64,000 nucleotides of DNA from CAWFLT01 sp963816795 (GTDB lineage: Bacteria; Acidobacteriota; Vicinamibacteria; Vicinamibacterales; SCN-69-37), in the NCBI GenBank assembly GCA_963816795.1, contig CAWFLT010000006.1:558001-622000 (forward strand). Reading direction: 5' to 3'. The position numbers and the translations under genes were made by a program. The stretch's first letter is position 1. Every line of letters begins with the position of its first letter. The notes beneath the pieces were generated by a model. That model saw nothing but the letters and a program-made list of their open reading frames with translations, was not told the DNA's origin and did no database searches. Shown here one piece after another: positions 38,808 to 47,214 of the stretch.

Positions 38808-39533
38808 CTAACGAGTCAGCGCGCGAACCTCGGCGGGCGTGAGGTCGCGCCACGCGCCTGGCCGGAGGCCTTTGGCGCTGATGGTGCCGATTCGCGTCCG
38901 CCGCAGCGTGACGACCGGATGCGCGATCGCATCGCACATGCGGCGCACCTGACGATTCCGGCCTTCTTTGAGGACGAGCTCGATGACCGATTGGCTGCCA
39001 GCGCGGCCGTGGACCACGCGCAGCAATCGGACGTCGGCCGGCGCAGTCCGGCGGCCCTCAATCGGCACGCCTCGCCGCAGCCGTTCGAGATCGCGGTCGT
39101 CCGGCACGCCTTCGACCTGCGCTTCGTAGGTCCGCTCGAGCTCGTAGCGGGGATGCGCGACGCGCTCGGCAAAGGTGCCGTCGTTGGTGAGGATGATCAG
39201 CCCTTCCGAGTCGAAATCGAGCCGGCCGACGGGATAGAAGTAGCCGCGCACGCCGCTGTCGGCGATCAGATTCGTGACGGTCGGCCGGCGTTGTGGATCG
39301 GAGCGCGTGCTGACGACGCCGCGCGGCTTGTACACCAGCAGATAGCGCTTCTCGGGCATCGACTGCATGCGACGGCCGTCGACGCGAATGCTGTCGCGAT
39401 CGGCGTCCACTTTCGTGCCGAGCTCGGTCACGACACGGCCGTTGACCTCGACGCGACCCTGCGTGATCAGCGTGTCGGCCGCGCGGCGCGACGCGACGCC
39501 CAGTGCTGACAGCAGCTTGTTGAGTCGGACCAT
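38808..39533 (-). CDS. rluB: rRNA pseudouridine synthase, RsuA/RluB family
   Basis: From ATG 39533, 241 residues: an S4 RNA-binding domain (VRLNKLLSALGVASRRAADT), then PVGRLDFDSEGLIILTNDGT with the catalytic Asp and EGRNRQVRRMCDAIAHPV. It isomerises a uridine in 23S (RluB) or 16S rRNA. The ATG shares one base with the scpB stop. This is the last gene of the S2P-trpS-scpA-scpB-rluB run. Confidence 0.9.
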   Translation of the reverse strand: MVRLNKLLSALGVASRRAADTLITQGRVEVNGRVVTELGTKVDADRDSIRVDGRRMQSMPEKRYLLVYKPRGVVSTRSDPQRRPTVTNLIADSGVRGYFYPVGRLDFDSEGLIILTNDGTFAERVAHPRYELERTYEAQVEGVPDDRDLERLRRGVPIEGRRTAPADVRLLRVVHGRAGSQSVIELVLKEGRNRQVRRMCDAIAHPVVTLRRTRIGTISAKGLRPGAWRDLTPAEVRALTR

Positions 39534-40183
39534 CAGTGCACGGATGTCGACGGGTCCGGCAGGTCGTCGGACAACGGTGGCGGGTCGCCCGCCGTCTCCG
39601 GCTCCGGCTCGAATGGCAGAGCGGTCTGCGGCGCGGGCTCGGCGACAGCCGCCGGCAGATCGAAGCCGAGCAGCTCTGACATGTCTTCGACTTTCGGCAG
39701 ATCGGACAAATCGTTCAAGCCGAAGCGCTGCAGGAACTCGGACGTCGTGCCGTAGAGGAACGGCCGCCCCACGACCTGCTTGCGGCCGACGATCCGCACG
39801 AGCTTGCGCTCGACGAGCGTCCCCAGCACGCCCGCGGTGTTCACGCCGCGGATTTCGGCAATCTCCGGGGCGGTCACGGGCTGCTTGTAGGCGATGACGG
39901 CCAGCGTCTCGAGCGAGGCCACGGAAAGCTTCTGCGTGGTGCGCTCGTGGAACAGCCGGCGCACCCATTCGTGCAACTCGGGCCGCGTGACGATCTGGTA
40001 CCCCCCGGCCACTTCGACCATCTGCAACCCGCCTGGCCGGTCGTAGGCCTGCCGGAGCTCCTCGAGCGCCTCGAGGATCGCTTCCTTCGGCTCGGTGTCC
40101 AGCAGCTTGGCGAGCGCCTTCAGCGTCAACGGCTCGGGCGACGCGAAAATCAGCGCTTCGACGATGGCTCGCAGTTCAGACAT
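39533..40183 (-). CDS. scpB: segregation and condensation protein B
   Basis: ScpB is the winged-helix partner of SMC-ScpA. Motifs: IVEALIFASPEPLTLKALAK, SLETLAVIAYKQPVTAPEIA, VNTAGVLGTLVERKLVRIVG and GRPFLYGTTSEFLQRFGL. A 50-residue acidic and Pro-rich tail follows. It overlaps scpA by eight bases and rluB by one. Confidence 0.93.
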   Translation of the reverse strand: MSELRAIVEALIFASPEPLTLKALAKLLDTEPKEAILEALEELRQAYDRPGGLQMVEVAGGYQIVTRPELHEWVRRLFHERTTQKLSVASLETLAVIAYKQPVTAPEIAEIRGVNTAGVLGTLVERKLVRIVGRKQVVGRPFLYGTTSEFLQRFGLNDLSDLPKVEDMSELLGFDLPAAVAEPAPQTALPFEPEPETAGDPPPLSDDLPDPSTSVH

Positions 40184-40970
40184 GTCCTTCGCTTTCGAAC
40201 GTCGGGGCGCCGTCCGGGCGCGGGCGCTTGTACACGCGAATCGGGCCGAAGTTGGCCTGCTGAAAGACGCGCACCAGCTTCAGCCGGATCATCTCGAGCA
40301 GCGCCAGGAACGTGACGATGATACCGGCGCGGCTCTCGACATCGGCAAAAAGATCCTCGAAGCCGCACGCTTCCGTTTCCGACAGCCGCGCCAGCAGCTG
40401 GTCGATTCGGGTTTCGATCGGGATCCGCTCCGCCGGCAGGACCAGCACCGGGCGCTGCCGCGCGCGTTCGAGCACCTGGCGGAAGGCCGCCATCAAGCTG
40501 AACAGGTCGACCTCGATTTCGGGCTCCGGCGCCTCGCCGACGACCTCGGCCACCCGCCCATCCGGGCGCCCCCATTGCGCGCTCCGCAGCGTCTCGCGCT
40601 CGTGGAGCAACTCAGCGGCGGCCTTGAACTTCTGATGCTCGAGCAACCGCCGGACCAGCGCTTCGCGCGGATCCTCGGCCGGATCGTCCTGCGCCGGATC
40701 GGGCCGCGGCAGCAACATGCGCGATTTGATGTGAATCAGCGTCGCCGCCATGACCAGGAACTCGCCGACGACGTCGAGGTTCAGTTCCTCCATCACGTCG
40801 AGATACTCGAGGTACTGGCTGGTGACGAGCGCGATCGGAATGTCGTAGATGTCGAGCTCGTTCTTCTTGATGAGGTGCAGCAGCAGATCGAGCGGGCCCT
40901 CGAAATTGCGCAGGCGGACCGGATACGCCTCGAGGATCGACTCGAACTCGAGTTGTTGCGGATCTTCCAT
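40176..40970 (-). CDS. scpA: segregation and condensation protein A
   Basis: The kleisin subunit of the SMC complex: FEGPLDLLLHLIKKNELDIY, EFLVMAATLIHIKSRMLLPR at the N-terminus and FLALLEMIRLKLVRVFQQ in the C-terminal winged helix that binds the SMC head. The length of 264 residues is typical. It lies seven bases after trpS. Confidence 0.93.
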   Translation of the reverse strand: MEDPQQLEFESILEAYPVRLRNFEGPLDLLLHLIKKNELDIYDIPIALVTSQYLEYLDVMEELNLDVVGEFLVMAATLIHIKSRMLLPRPDPAQDDPAEDPREALVRRLLEHQKFKAAAELLHERETLRSAQWGRPDGRVAEVVGEAPEPEIEVDLFSLMAAFRQVLERARQRPVLVLPAERIPIETRIDQLLARLSETEACGFEDLFADVESRAGIIVTFLALLEMIRLKLVRVFQQANFGPIRVYKRPRPDGAPTFESEGHV

Positions 40971-40977
40971 GCCGGCC

Positions 40978-41982
40978 TCAGTACTTCAGCTTCACGGCGT
41001 CACGGACACGGGCCATCGTCTCCTGGGCGAGCGCCCGCGCGCGCCGGGAGCCTTCATCCAGCACTTCGCGAAGATAGCCGGGCCGGGCCAGCACGGCGGC
41101 GCGCCGGTCGCGCATCGGCGCGAGCAGGGTGTTGATTGCGGCCGCCAGCTTGGTTTTGACTTCGACGTCGCCGACCTTGCCGGCACGATACCGCGTCTTG
41201 AGGTCATCGACCTCTTCGCGGTTCGGGTTGAACGCGTCGTGGTAGATGAAGACCGGATTGCCCTCGACCGTGCCCGGAATGTCGGCCCGGATGCGCTTCG
41301 GGTCCGTATACATCTGCCGCACTTTCTTCACCACGTCGTCGGCGGAGTCCGACAGGTCGATCGTGTTGCCGTAGCTCTTGCTCATCTTCCGGTTGTCCAG
41401 CCCGGGCAGCCGCGGCGTCGGCGTCAGCAACGGCTGCGGTTCGACGAAGATCTCCGCATAGACGTTGTTGAATCGCCGCGTGACCTCGCGCGAGAGCTCG
41501 AGGTGCGGCACCTGATCGTCGCCCACCGGCACGTAGTGCGCGTTGTAGATGATGACGTCCGCCGTCTGAAGCAGCGGATACCCGAGGAAGCCGATATTGG
41601 ACAGATCCTTCTCGGCGAGCTGTTCCATCTGCTCTTTGTACGTCGGCACGCGTTCGAGCCAGCTCACGGGCGTGATCATCTGCAGCAATAGGTAGAGCTC
41701 GGCGTGCTCGGGCACGAGCGACTGCACGAACAGCGTGCTCTTCTCGGGGTCGATGCCCGCCGCGATCCAGTCGGCCGCGTTGTCCAGGCCGTATTCGACG
41801 AGCGGCGCCGTGTTCGCGTACTCGCTCGTCAGCGCATGCCAGTCGGCAACGAAGTAGAAGCAGTCGTACTCACGCTGCAGCTGTTCCCAGTTCTGCAGGG
41901 CGCCGACCAGGTGGCCGAGATGCAGGCGCCCGGTCGGGCGCATGCCGGAGACGACACGTTTGCGAACGGTCACAGGAGCCAC
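40978..41982 (-). CDS. trpS: tryptophanyl-tRNA synthetase
   Basis: Class I synthetase: SGMRPTGRLHLGHLVGALQN (HIGH-type motif), YVPVGDDQVPHLELSREV and LDNRKMSKSYGNTIDLSD (KMSKS). It is intact. GTG 41982 gives 334 residues; GTG 41973, which forms a GTGA overlap with the site-2 protease stop, is an equally good start. Confidence 0.94.
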   Translation of the reverse strand: MAPVTVRKRVVSGMRPTGRLHLGHLVGALQNWEQLQREYDCFYFVADWHALTSEYANTAPLVEYGLDNAADWIAAGIDPEKSTLFVQSLVPEHAELYLLLQMITPVSWLERVPTYKEQMEQLAEKDLSNIGFLGYPLLQTADVIIYNAHYVPVGDDQVPHLELSREVTRRFNNVYAEIFVEPQPLLTPTPRLPGLDNRKMSKSYGNTIDLSDSADDVVKKVRQMYTDPKRIRADIPGTVEGNPVFIYHDAFNPNREEVDDLKTRYRAGKVGDVEVKTKLAAAINTLLAPMRDRRAAVLARPGYLREVLDEGSRRARALAQETMARVRDAVKLKY

Positions 41983-42600
41983 GACAGAATGACTCGTTCT
42001 GGACCGGCGCGGCGATCGCGGTGAGGACGCCGGTGAACAACATCGCGTAGAGAATGAGGAACCCGTAGGGCCGAATCTGATCGATCAGGCGGGCGACGTC
42101 TCTCCGACACGAGGCCGGCGAGCACGTTGCCACCGTCGAGCGGCGGCACCGGAATCATGTTGAACACGGCAAGCAGCACGTTCAGGACCACCGCGAGAAC
42201 GAAGAACGACGCGACCGACGTGCCGCTCGCCATCGCGGTCGCGCCGCCTGGGATCACCATGAGGACCGCCGCCCCGCCGACAGCCAGAATCAAATTGCTG
42301 ATTGGCCCGGCCACAGCGACGATGGCGAAGTCGCGCCGCGGATGGCGTAGATTTCTCATGTTGACCGGTACCGGTTTGGCCCAGCCGATGATCGGCGCGC
42401 CGGTGGACATCGCGATCAGCGGGAACAACACCGTCCCGATCCAGTCGATGTGCGCGAGCGGATTGAGCGTCAGCCGTCCGAGCATGCGCGCCGTCGGATC
42501 GCCGAGCCGGTCCGCCGTCCACGCGTGCGCCGCCTCGTGAAAGGAAAGCGAGAGGATCAGGATGATCGCGACGGGAATGATTTACTTCGAGCCCCGGCAA
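41970..42600 (-). CDS. site-2 protease family (M50) membrane metalloprotease, frameshifted
   Basis: Corrected protein: TTG start LPGLEV, then IIPVAIILILSLSFHEAAHA with the HExxH zinc site in the first helix, ARMLGRLTLNPLAHIDWIGT, AVFNMIPVPPLDGGNVLAGL with the third ligand in LDGG, and IRPYGFLILYAMLFTGVLTA. It cleaves within the membrane. Extra bases near 42585 and 42103 and one missing base near 41985 are required. The order S2P-trpS-scpAB matches many genomes, supporting the call. Confidence 0.82.
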
Positions 42601-42647
42601 GCGCTGATGACTGTAGCACGGGCACAGCTAGGCCCATGCCCAGTGGC

Positions 42648-44583
42648 CTAGGGTCTGCTCTCGGCGAAGTGCCTGATGACTGCGTCCGCCGTTTTGGCGC
42701 CGACCGCCGCCTCGAGCTCCTCGCGGCTGGCGCGCCGGACCCCGGTCACCGACCCGAAGGTGGTCAACAGCTGTTTGCGCCGGCGCGGGCCGATCCCGGC
42801 GACCGCGTCGAGCTCGGAGTGGAGATCGCGTCGGGTTCTCGACGCGCGATGGTACGTCACCGCAAACCGGTGCGCCTCGTCGCGGATGCGCTGGACGAGG
42901 CGCAAAGCCGGAGACTCGCGCGGCAGCGCCAGCCCTTCGAGGCGGTCACGCGTGAACAGCAGCTCCTCCTGCTTGGCGATGCCGACCGCGATCAGCCGGT
43001 CCAGCCCGACGACCCGCAGCGCCGCGTACGCCGCACTCAGTTGCCCCTTGCCGCCATCGACCAGGATCAAGTCCGGGAAGGGCCCGCCCTGCTCGAGCAC
43101 CCGCCGGTAGCGCCGCAGCACGACCTCGTGGATGGCGGCGAAGTCATCCAGAAGCACCGGCGCTGACGATGGCGGCGTGTCAGGCACTGGGCGCTGGGCC
43201 TGCCTGGCGCCTGCCCGCTCTTGCCTGGTGCCTGTCCTCTGAATCCTGAACTTCCGGTACTCGCCCTTTCTCATCCGTCCGTCGACGCAGACCACGAGTG
43301 ACGCGACGGTGTCGCGGCCCTGGAGCGTCGAGATGTCCACGCATTCGATCCGGCGCGGCAGGACGGGCAGGTCCAGGACGCGGCGGAGCTCGTCGAGCGC
43401 GTCGAAGGCCACCGTCGCGCCCTCGCCGAAATGCGTCTGATACGCGAGCGCGGCGTTGCGCGTGGCCAGGTCGAGGAGGCCCCGCTTCTCGCCCCGGCGC
43501 GGCACCAGCAACCGGACCCGGCGGCCCGCCCGTTCGCTCAGCCAGGATTCAATCGCCTCAGCGTCGTCGCCACCGATCTCGACGGGGACGTGCACTTCGG
43601 CCGGCGGGTCCTGCTCCGCGTAGAACTGCTGGATGGCGGCGGCCAGCACCTCAGCCTCGGAGGAGGCGGCGGGACCGGCCTCGCCGGAATCGCTGGCTGA
43701 CGCCGATCCGCGTGCCGGGATCGCTCGCGAACAGCTCGTGGCGGTCGACGACGCGGCCGCGGCGCATCTGAAAGATCTCGACCACCGAACCGGCGGCGCC
43801 GACCTTCACGCCAACGGCGTCGCGGTCGCCGAGCGACGGCGTCTCCATGTGCTGCCGGCGATCGCGGAGCGTTTCGATCGTCCGGATCGCATCGCGCAGG
43901 TGGGCCGCCCGCTCGAAGCGCTCTTCGCCCGCGGCGATTTCCATCTCGTCGCGCATGTCATCCACCAGCTCGGACTGGCGACCCTCGATCAGCATGCGCG
44001 CCTGTTCGACGGCGCGGCCGTACTGGTCGATCGAACAGATGGTCTCGACACACGGCGCGAGACAGCGCTTGATGTCGTATTCGAGACAGGGCCGGTCGCG
44101 CCGCCCGTCGATGATCTCGTTGCACGACCGGATTCCGAACAGCCGGTGGGCCAGGCTCATCGTCCGCCGCGCGACACGCGCCGGCATGAACGGTCCGGCG
44201 TAGACATTGCCGTCGCGCTCGACCCGCCGCGCCACCAGCAGGCGCGGCGCCCGCTCGGTCGTGGTCAGTTGGAGGTAGGGATAGGTCTTGTCGTCCCGCA
44301 GCAGGATGTTGAACCGCGGATTGCGCTGTTTGATCAGCCGGTTTTCGAGCGCCAGCGCCTCGACCACCGAGTCGGTGACCACGACGTCGAGCGAGACCGC
44401 GTCGCGCAGCAGGGCGTCGATGCGCGGGCTGACGCCCTGCGCCCCCAGATACGAGCGGACGCGGTCCCGAAGCACACGCGCCTTGCCGACATACAGCGCG
44501 TCGCCGGCCGCGTTGTTGAAGAGATAGACGCCCGGCTGCTCGGGCAACCGCGCGATCTGGCTCTTGAGATCATGAATCGCCAT
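42648..44583 (-). CDS. uvrC: excinuclease ABC subunit C with repeat-encoded insert, one frameshift
   Basis: UvrC makes both incisions in nucleotide excision repair. GIY-YIG domain: LPEQPGVYLFNNAAGDALYV. UVR helix near DDMRDEMEIAAGEERFERAA. EndoV-like core: RIECVDISTLQGRDTVASLV and FPDLILVDGGKGQLSAAYAA. HhH at the end: AGIGPRRRKQLLTTFGSV. One extra base near 43694 separates the halves. Between EYRKFRIQ and LDDFAAIHEVV, where UvrC is normally short, some 28 residues (about 43160-43245) come from copies of a CAGGCGCCAGGC repeat. The insert is in frame and falls in a loop. Confidence 0.9.
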
Positions 44584-44634
44584 GGGCTACGATGCGACGG
44601 TTCTGAACCTGATCGTGATCAGACGTCCACCCCT

Positions 44635-45417
44635 GTGACTTTCACTGGCGCCATCGGCAGGGCGTGCTACTTCCCGCTTCGCTTAATCATTGCCGTCTGC
44701 GTACGACTGCGGATCCACCCGAATATTCTCACGTTCACCGGCGTCCTCATCAACGTCTGGGCCGGGTGGCACCTGGCGATGGGCGAATTCCGTACCGCGT
44801 TCGTGGTCATGATCGTCGCCAACATCTTCGACTTCATCGACGGCAAGGTCGCCGGCGAAACCGGCATGACCAGCCAGTTCGGCGGATTCTGGGACTCGGT
44901 CATCGATCGGTTCTCGGACCTGGCGCTTTCAGTCGGCCTGATCTGCCTCTATTCCTCGCTCGGCCGCACCGACTACGTCCTCATCACGTCGATCGCGATG
45001 GTCTTCGCGACGATGACGAGCTACACGCGGGCCCGGGCCGAGTCGCTCATTACGAAGTGCAAAGTCGGCTTCATGGAGCGGCCCGAGCGCATCGTCCTGT
45101 TCATGATCGGCGCGATCACCAATCGCATGGCGGCCGTCATGTGGGTGATCGGCGTGCTCTCGATCGTCACCGTGATCGACCGGATCTATTACACCTACCT
45201 CGAACTGAACGGCCGGCCGCAACCCAGGACCACCGGCGTCGGCGGCCTCTTCGTGCGTGCCTTCTACTGGACCGAAGAGCGCGCGACCCTGGCCTACGAC
45301 CTCTGGGTCATTGCCATCCTGGCGTTCGTCTGGCTCACCCCGCCCGACTGGATCGGCGATCCGGTAGCGGTCGGGGGCAAAGGATTCATTCAGTGGCTCT
45401 TGGCAATGAGGCAATGA
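44635..45417 (+). CDS. CDP-alcohol phosphatidyltransferase family membrane enzyme
   Basis: From GTG 44635 260 residues with several membrane helices. The catalytic motif reads DGKVAG, eight residues, GGFWDSVID, matching DG-x2-AR-x8-G-x3-D-x3-D except that Arg is Gly. The enzyme joins a CDP-linked lipid to an alcohol in phospholipid synthesis; the alcohol cannot be told. The last codons (LAMRQ, TGA) are formed by the GAGGCAATG repeat. It is divergent from uvrC by 51 bases. Confidence 0.85.
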   Translation: MTFTGAIGRACYFPLRLIIAVCVRLRIHPNILTFTGVLINVWAGWHLAMGEFRTAFVVMIVANIFDFIDGKVAGETGMTSQFGGFWDSVIDRFSDLALSVGLICLYSSLGRTDYVLITSIAMVFATMTSYTRARAESLITKCKVGFMERPERIVLFMIGAITNRMAAVMWVIGVLSIVTVIDRIYYTYLELNGRPQPRTTGVGGLFVRAFYWTEERATLAYDLWVIAILAFVWLTPPDWIGDPVAVGGKGFIQWLLAMRQ

Positions 45418-45530
45418 GGCAGATGAGGCAATGGGTGAATGAGGCAATGACGTTCAAGATCTTCATTGCCCCATTGCCCCATTGCCCCATTGCCTCATTG
45501 CCCATGCCCATTGCCCCATTGCCTCATTTC
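45402..45530. repeat. GAGGCAATG / CATTGCCCC nine-base repeats in opposed halves
   Basis: The left part has GGCAATGAGGCAATGAGGC and further GAGGCAATG copies; the right part (45474-45530) has seven or more CATTGCCCC or CATTGCCTC copies. The halves are complementary. The cluster lies between two convergent genes and supplies the stop of the left one. Confidence 0.88.
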
Positions 45531-46103
45531 TTACTGCCCCAGCGTCGGATCGAAACAATGCCGGCAGCGCGCCTCGTAGGTGCCTGAGGCGCCCACGAGC
45601 ACTCGCTCCTTCGACGCGACCAGCCGCTGCGTGTGGTTGGCCGGGCCGCCGCAGACCATGCAGATCGCCAGCGTCTTCGTGATGTATTCCGCCGTGGCGA
45701 GCAGTTGCGGCATCGGCTCGAACGGTTTCCCCAGATAGTCCTGATCGAGTCCGGCGACGATGACGCGCTTGCCGTCGTTGGCGAGCCGGCCCAGCACGGC
45801 GGGCAGTTCGGCGTCGAAGAACTGTCCCTCGTCGACGCCGATGACGTCAGTGTCGGGATGCACGTGCTCGAAGAGCTCACGCGCCGTCGCCACACTCGTC
45901 GACGGGATCTTCATCTCGCTGTGAGACACGATCTCGGCGGCGCTGTAGCGATTGTCCACGGCCGGCTTGAAGATCTGCACCTTCTGCCGCGCGATCTGCG
46001 CGCGGCGCAATCGGCGGATGAGCTCTTCGCTCTTGCCGCTGAACATGCTGCCAGTGATGACTTCCAACCAACCGGATCGGGCTTTGACGGGAAACTGATC
46101 CAT
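45531..46103 (-). CDS. tdk: thymidine kinase (type II)
   Basis: From ATG 46103 190 residues: EVITGSMFSGKSEELIRRLR (P-loop), VIGVDEGQFFDAELPAVLGR (Walker B), ICMVCGGPANHTQRL and YEARCRHCF, which form the structural zinc site with CxxC and CxxC. It phosphorylates thymidine for salvage. The upstream in-frame extension is repeat sequence and is excluded. Confidence 0.93.
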   Translation of the reverse strand: MDQFPVKARSGWLEVITGSMFSGKSEELIRRLRRAQIARQKVQIFKPAVDNRYSAAEIVSHSEMKIPSTSVATARELFEHVHPDTDVIGVDEGQFFDAELPAVLGRLANDGKRVIVAGLDQDYLGKPFEPMPQLLATAEYITKTLAICMVCGGPANHTQRLVASKERVLVGASGTYEARCRHCFDPTLGQ

Positions 46104-46112
46104 CAGGAACTC

Positions 46113-46181
46113 AGGGCCCAAGGCCAAGGGCCCAGGGCCAAAGTAAGAGCTATTTCCTGGGCCTTGGGCCCTGGGCCTTTG
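46113..46181. repeat. GGGCCCAAGGCC repeat in opposed halves
   Basis: The left arm 46113-46140 (AGGGCCCAAGGCCAAGGGC and on) and the right arm 46158-46181 (TGGGCCTTGGGCCCTGGGC and on) are complementary. They fill the efp to tdk spacer and could form a hairpin upstream of tdk. Confidence 0.85.
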
Positions 46182-46190
46182 TGTGTCTCT

Positions 46191-46754
46191 CTACACTCTC
46201 GAAAGGTACTCGCCCGTCTCGGTATTGACGCGGATCCTGTCGCCGGTGTTGACGAACGACGGCACATTCACGGTCAGGCCGGTTTCGAGCGTCGCCGGCT
46301 TGACCTGTGCAGAGGCCGTGGCCCCTTTGATGCCTGGCACCGTGTCTTTGACCGTGAGGTCCACCGTCACCGGCAGGTGGATGCCCACCGCCTCGCTCTC
46401 GTAAAACTCGACGTTGATCACCGATTCGGGCAGCAGGTAGAGCGCGCTGTCGCCAAGCACGTCGAGCGACAGATGCACCTGCTCGTAGCTCTTGGTGTTC
46501 ATGAAGCAGAACATGTCCCCGTCGCGATAGAGGAACTGCATCTCGTGCGGGTCGAGCGTCGCCCGCTCGACGTCGTCTTCGGAGCGAAACTTGTGGTCGA
46601 CCAAACGGCCCGACCGAATGTCGCGCAGCTTGCACTGGACGTGCGCGCGCTTGTTGCCTGGCGTGATGTGGTACAGATCGAGGACCCGATAGAGATCGGC
46701 GTCCCTCTTGATCAGCATACCCTTGCGGAGACGGGTGGCTTGGATTGAGCTCAT
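46191..46754 (-). CDS. efp: elongation factor P
   Basis: EF-P relieves ribosome stalling at proline runs. 187 residues with KGMLIKRDADLYRVLDLYHI, the central domain HEMQFLYRDGDMFCFMNTKS and the C-terminal SFVNTGDRIRVNTETGEYLS. The domain I loop reads TPGNKRAHVQCK. Aligned to E. coli EF-P without gaps, residue 34 is Asn where the modified Lys stands, with Lys at 35. It probably works unmodified or with another modification. It is divergent from hsp20. Confidence 0.93.
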   Translation of the reverse strand: MSSIQATRLRKGMLIKRDADLYRVLDLYHITPGNKRAHVQCKLRDIRSGRLVDHKFRSEDDVERATLDPHEMQFLYRDGDMFCFMNTKSYEQVHLSLDVLGDSALYLLPESVINVEFYESEAVGIHLPVTVDLTVKDTVPGIKGATASAQVKPATLETGLTVNVPSFVNTGDRIRVNTETGEYLSRV

Positions 46755-46807
46755 AGGTCGAGAATCACCGGTGAACGAGAACTCACTATTCTAGCATTTT
46801 GTGCGTT

Positions 46808-47212
46808 ATGGTTAGATCCATGCCCTGGGATCCGGTGCGCGACCTGCTCACCATGCAGGAGCGCCTCGAGAGCCTCTTCGGTCGCGCGTCCCCCGGCTGG
46901 GTCCCGCCCGTGGACCTGTCGGAAGACAACGACCGCTACCTCCTGACGGTCGAGGTCTCCGGACTCAATCGCGACGACGTCAAGATCGAGTTTACCGACG
47001 GCACGCTCACGATTCGCGGCGGCCGGCCGAGTCAGGCCTGCTGTCCGGAGCGGTATCAGCAGCTCGAGCGGGGCCAGGGCCAGTTTTCGCGATCGTTCCG
47101 ATTCGCCGTCCCAGTCGACTCGGACCGCATCATGGCGGACCTGAAAGTCGGTGTGCTCAGCGTCATCGTGCCGAAGACGGTGGCCGCGGGCCGAAAAATC
47201 GAGGTCGGTTAG
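46808..47212 (+). CDS. Hsp20/alpha-crystallin small heat-shock protein
   Basis: A cytoplasmic chaperone: PWDPVRDLLTMQERLESLFG N-arm, then the alpha-crystallin domain with YLLTVEVSGLNRDDVKIEF, GTLTIRGGR and RSFRFAVPVDSDRIMADLK. The closing GVLSVIVPK contains the I/V-x-I/V-type motif. ATG 46808 is chosen; ATG 46820 is also possible. Its stop is two bases before htrA, so the pair forms a protein-quality operon. Confidence 0.9.
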   Translation: MVRSMPWDPVRDLLTMQERLESLFGRASPGWVPPVDLSEDNDRYLLTVEVSGLNRDDVKIEFTDGTLTIRGGRPSQACCPERYQQLERGQGQFSRSFRFAVPVDSDRIMADLKVGVLSVIVPKTVAAGRKIEVG

Positions 47213-47214
47213 TC

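Noticed and set aside
42610..42650. CTAGGCC / GGCCTAG hairpin after uvrC as terminator
   Set aside because: The stem is only seven bases and no T-run follows; too weak to list as a feature.
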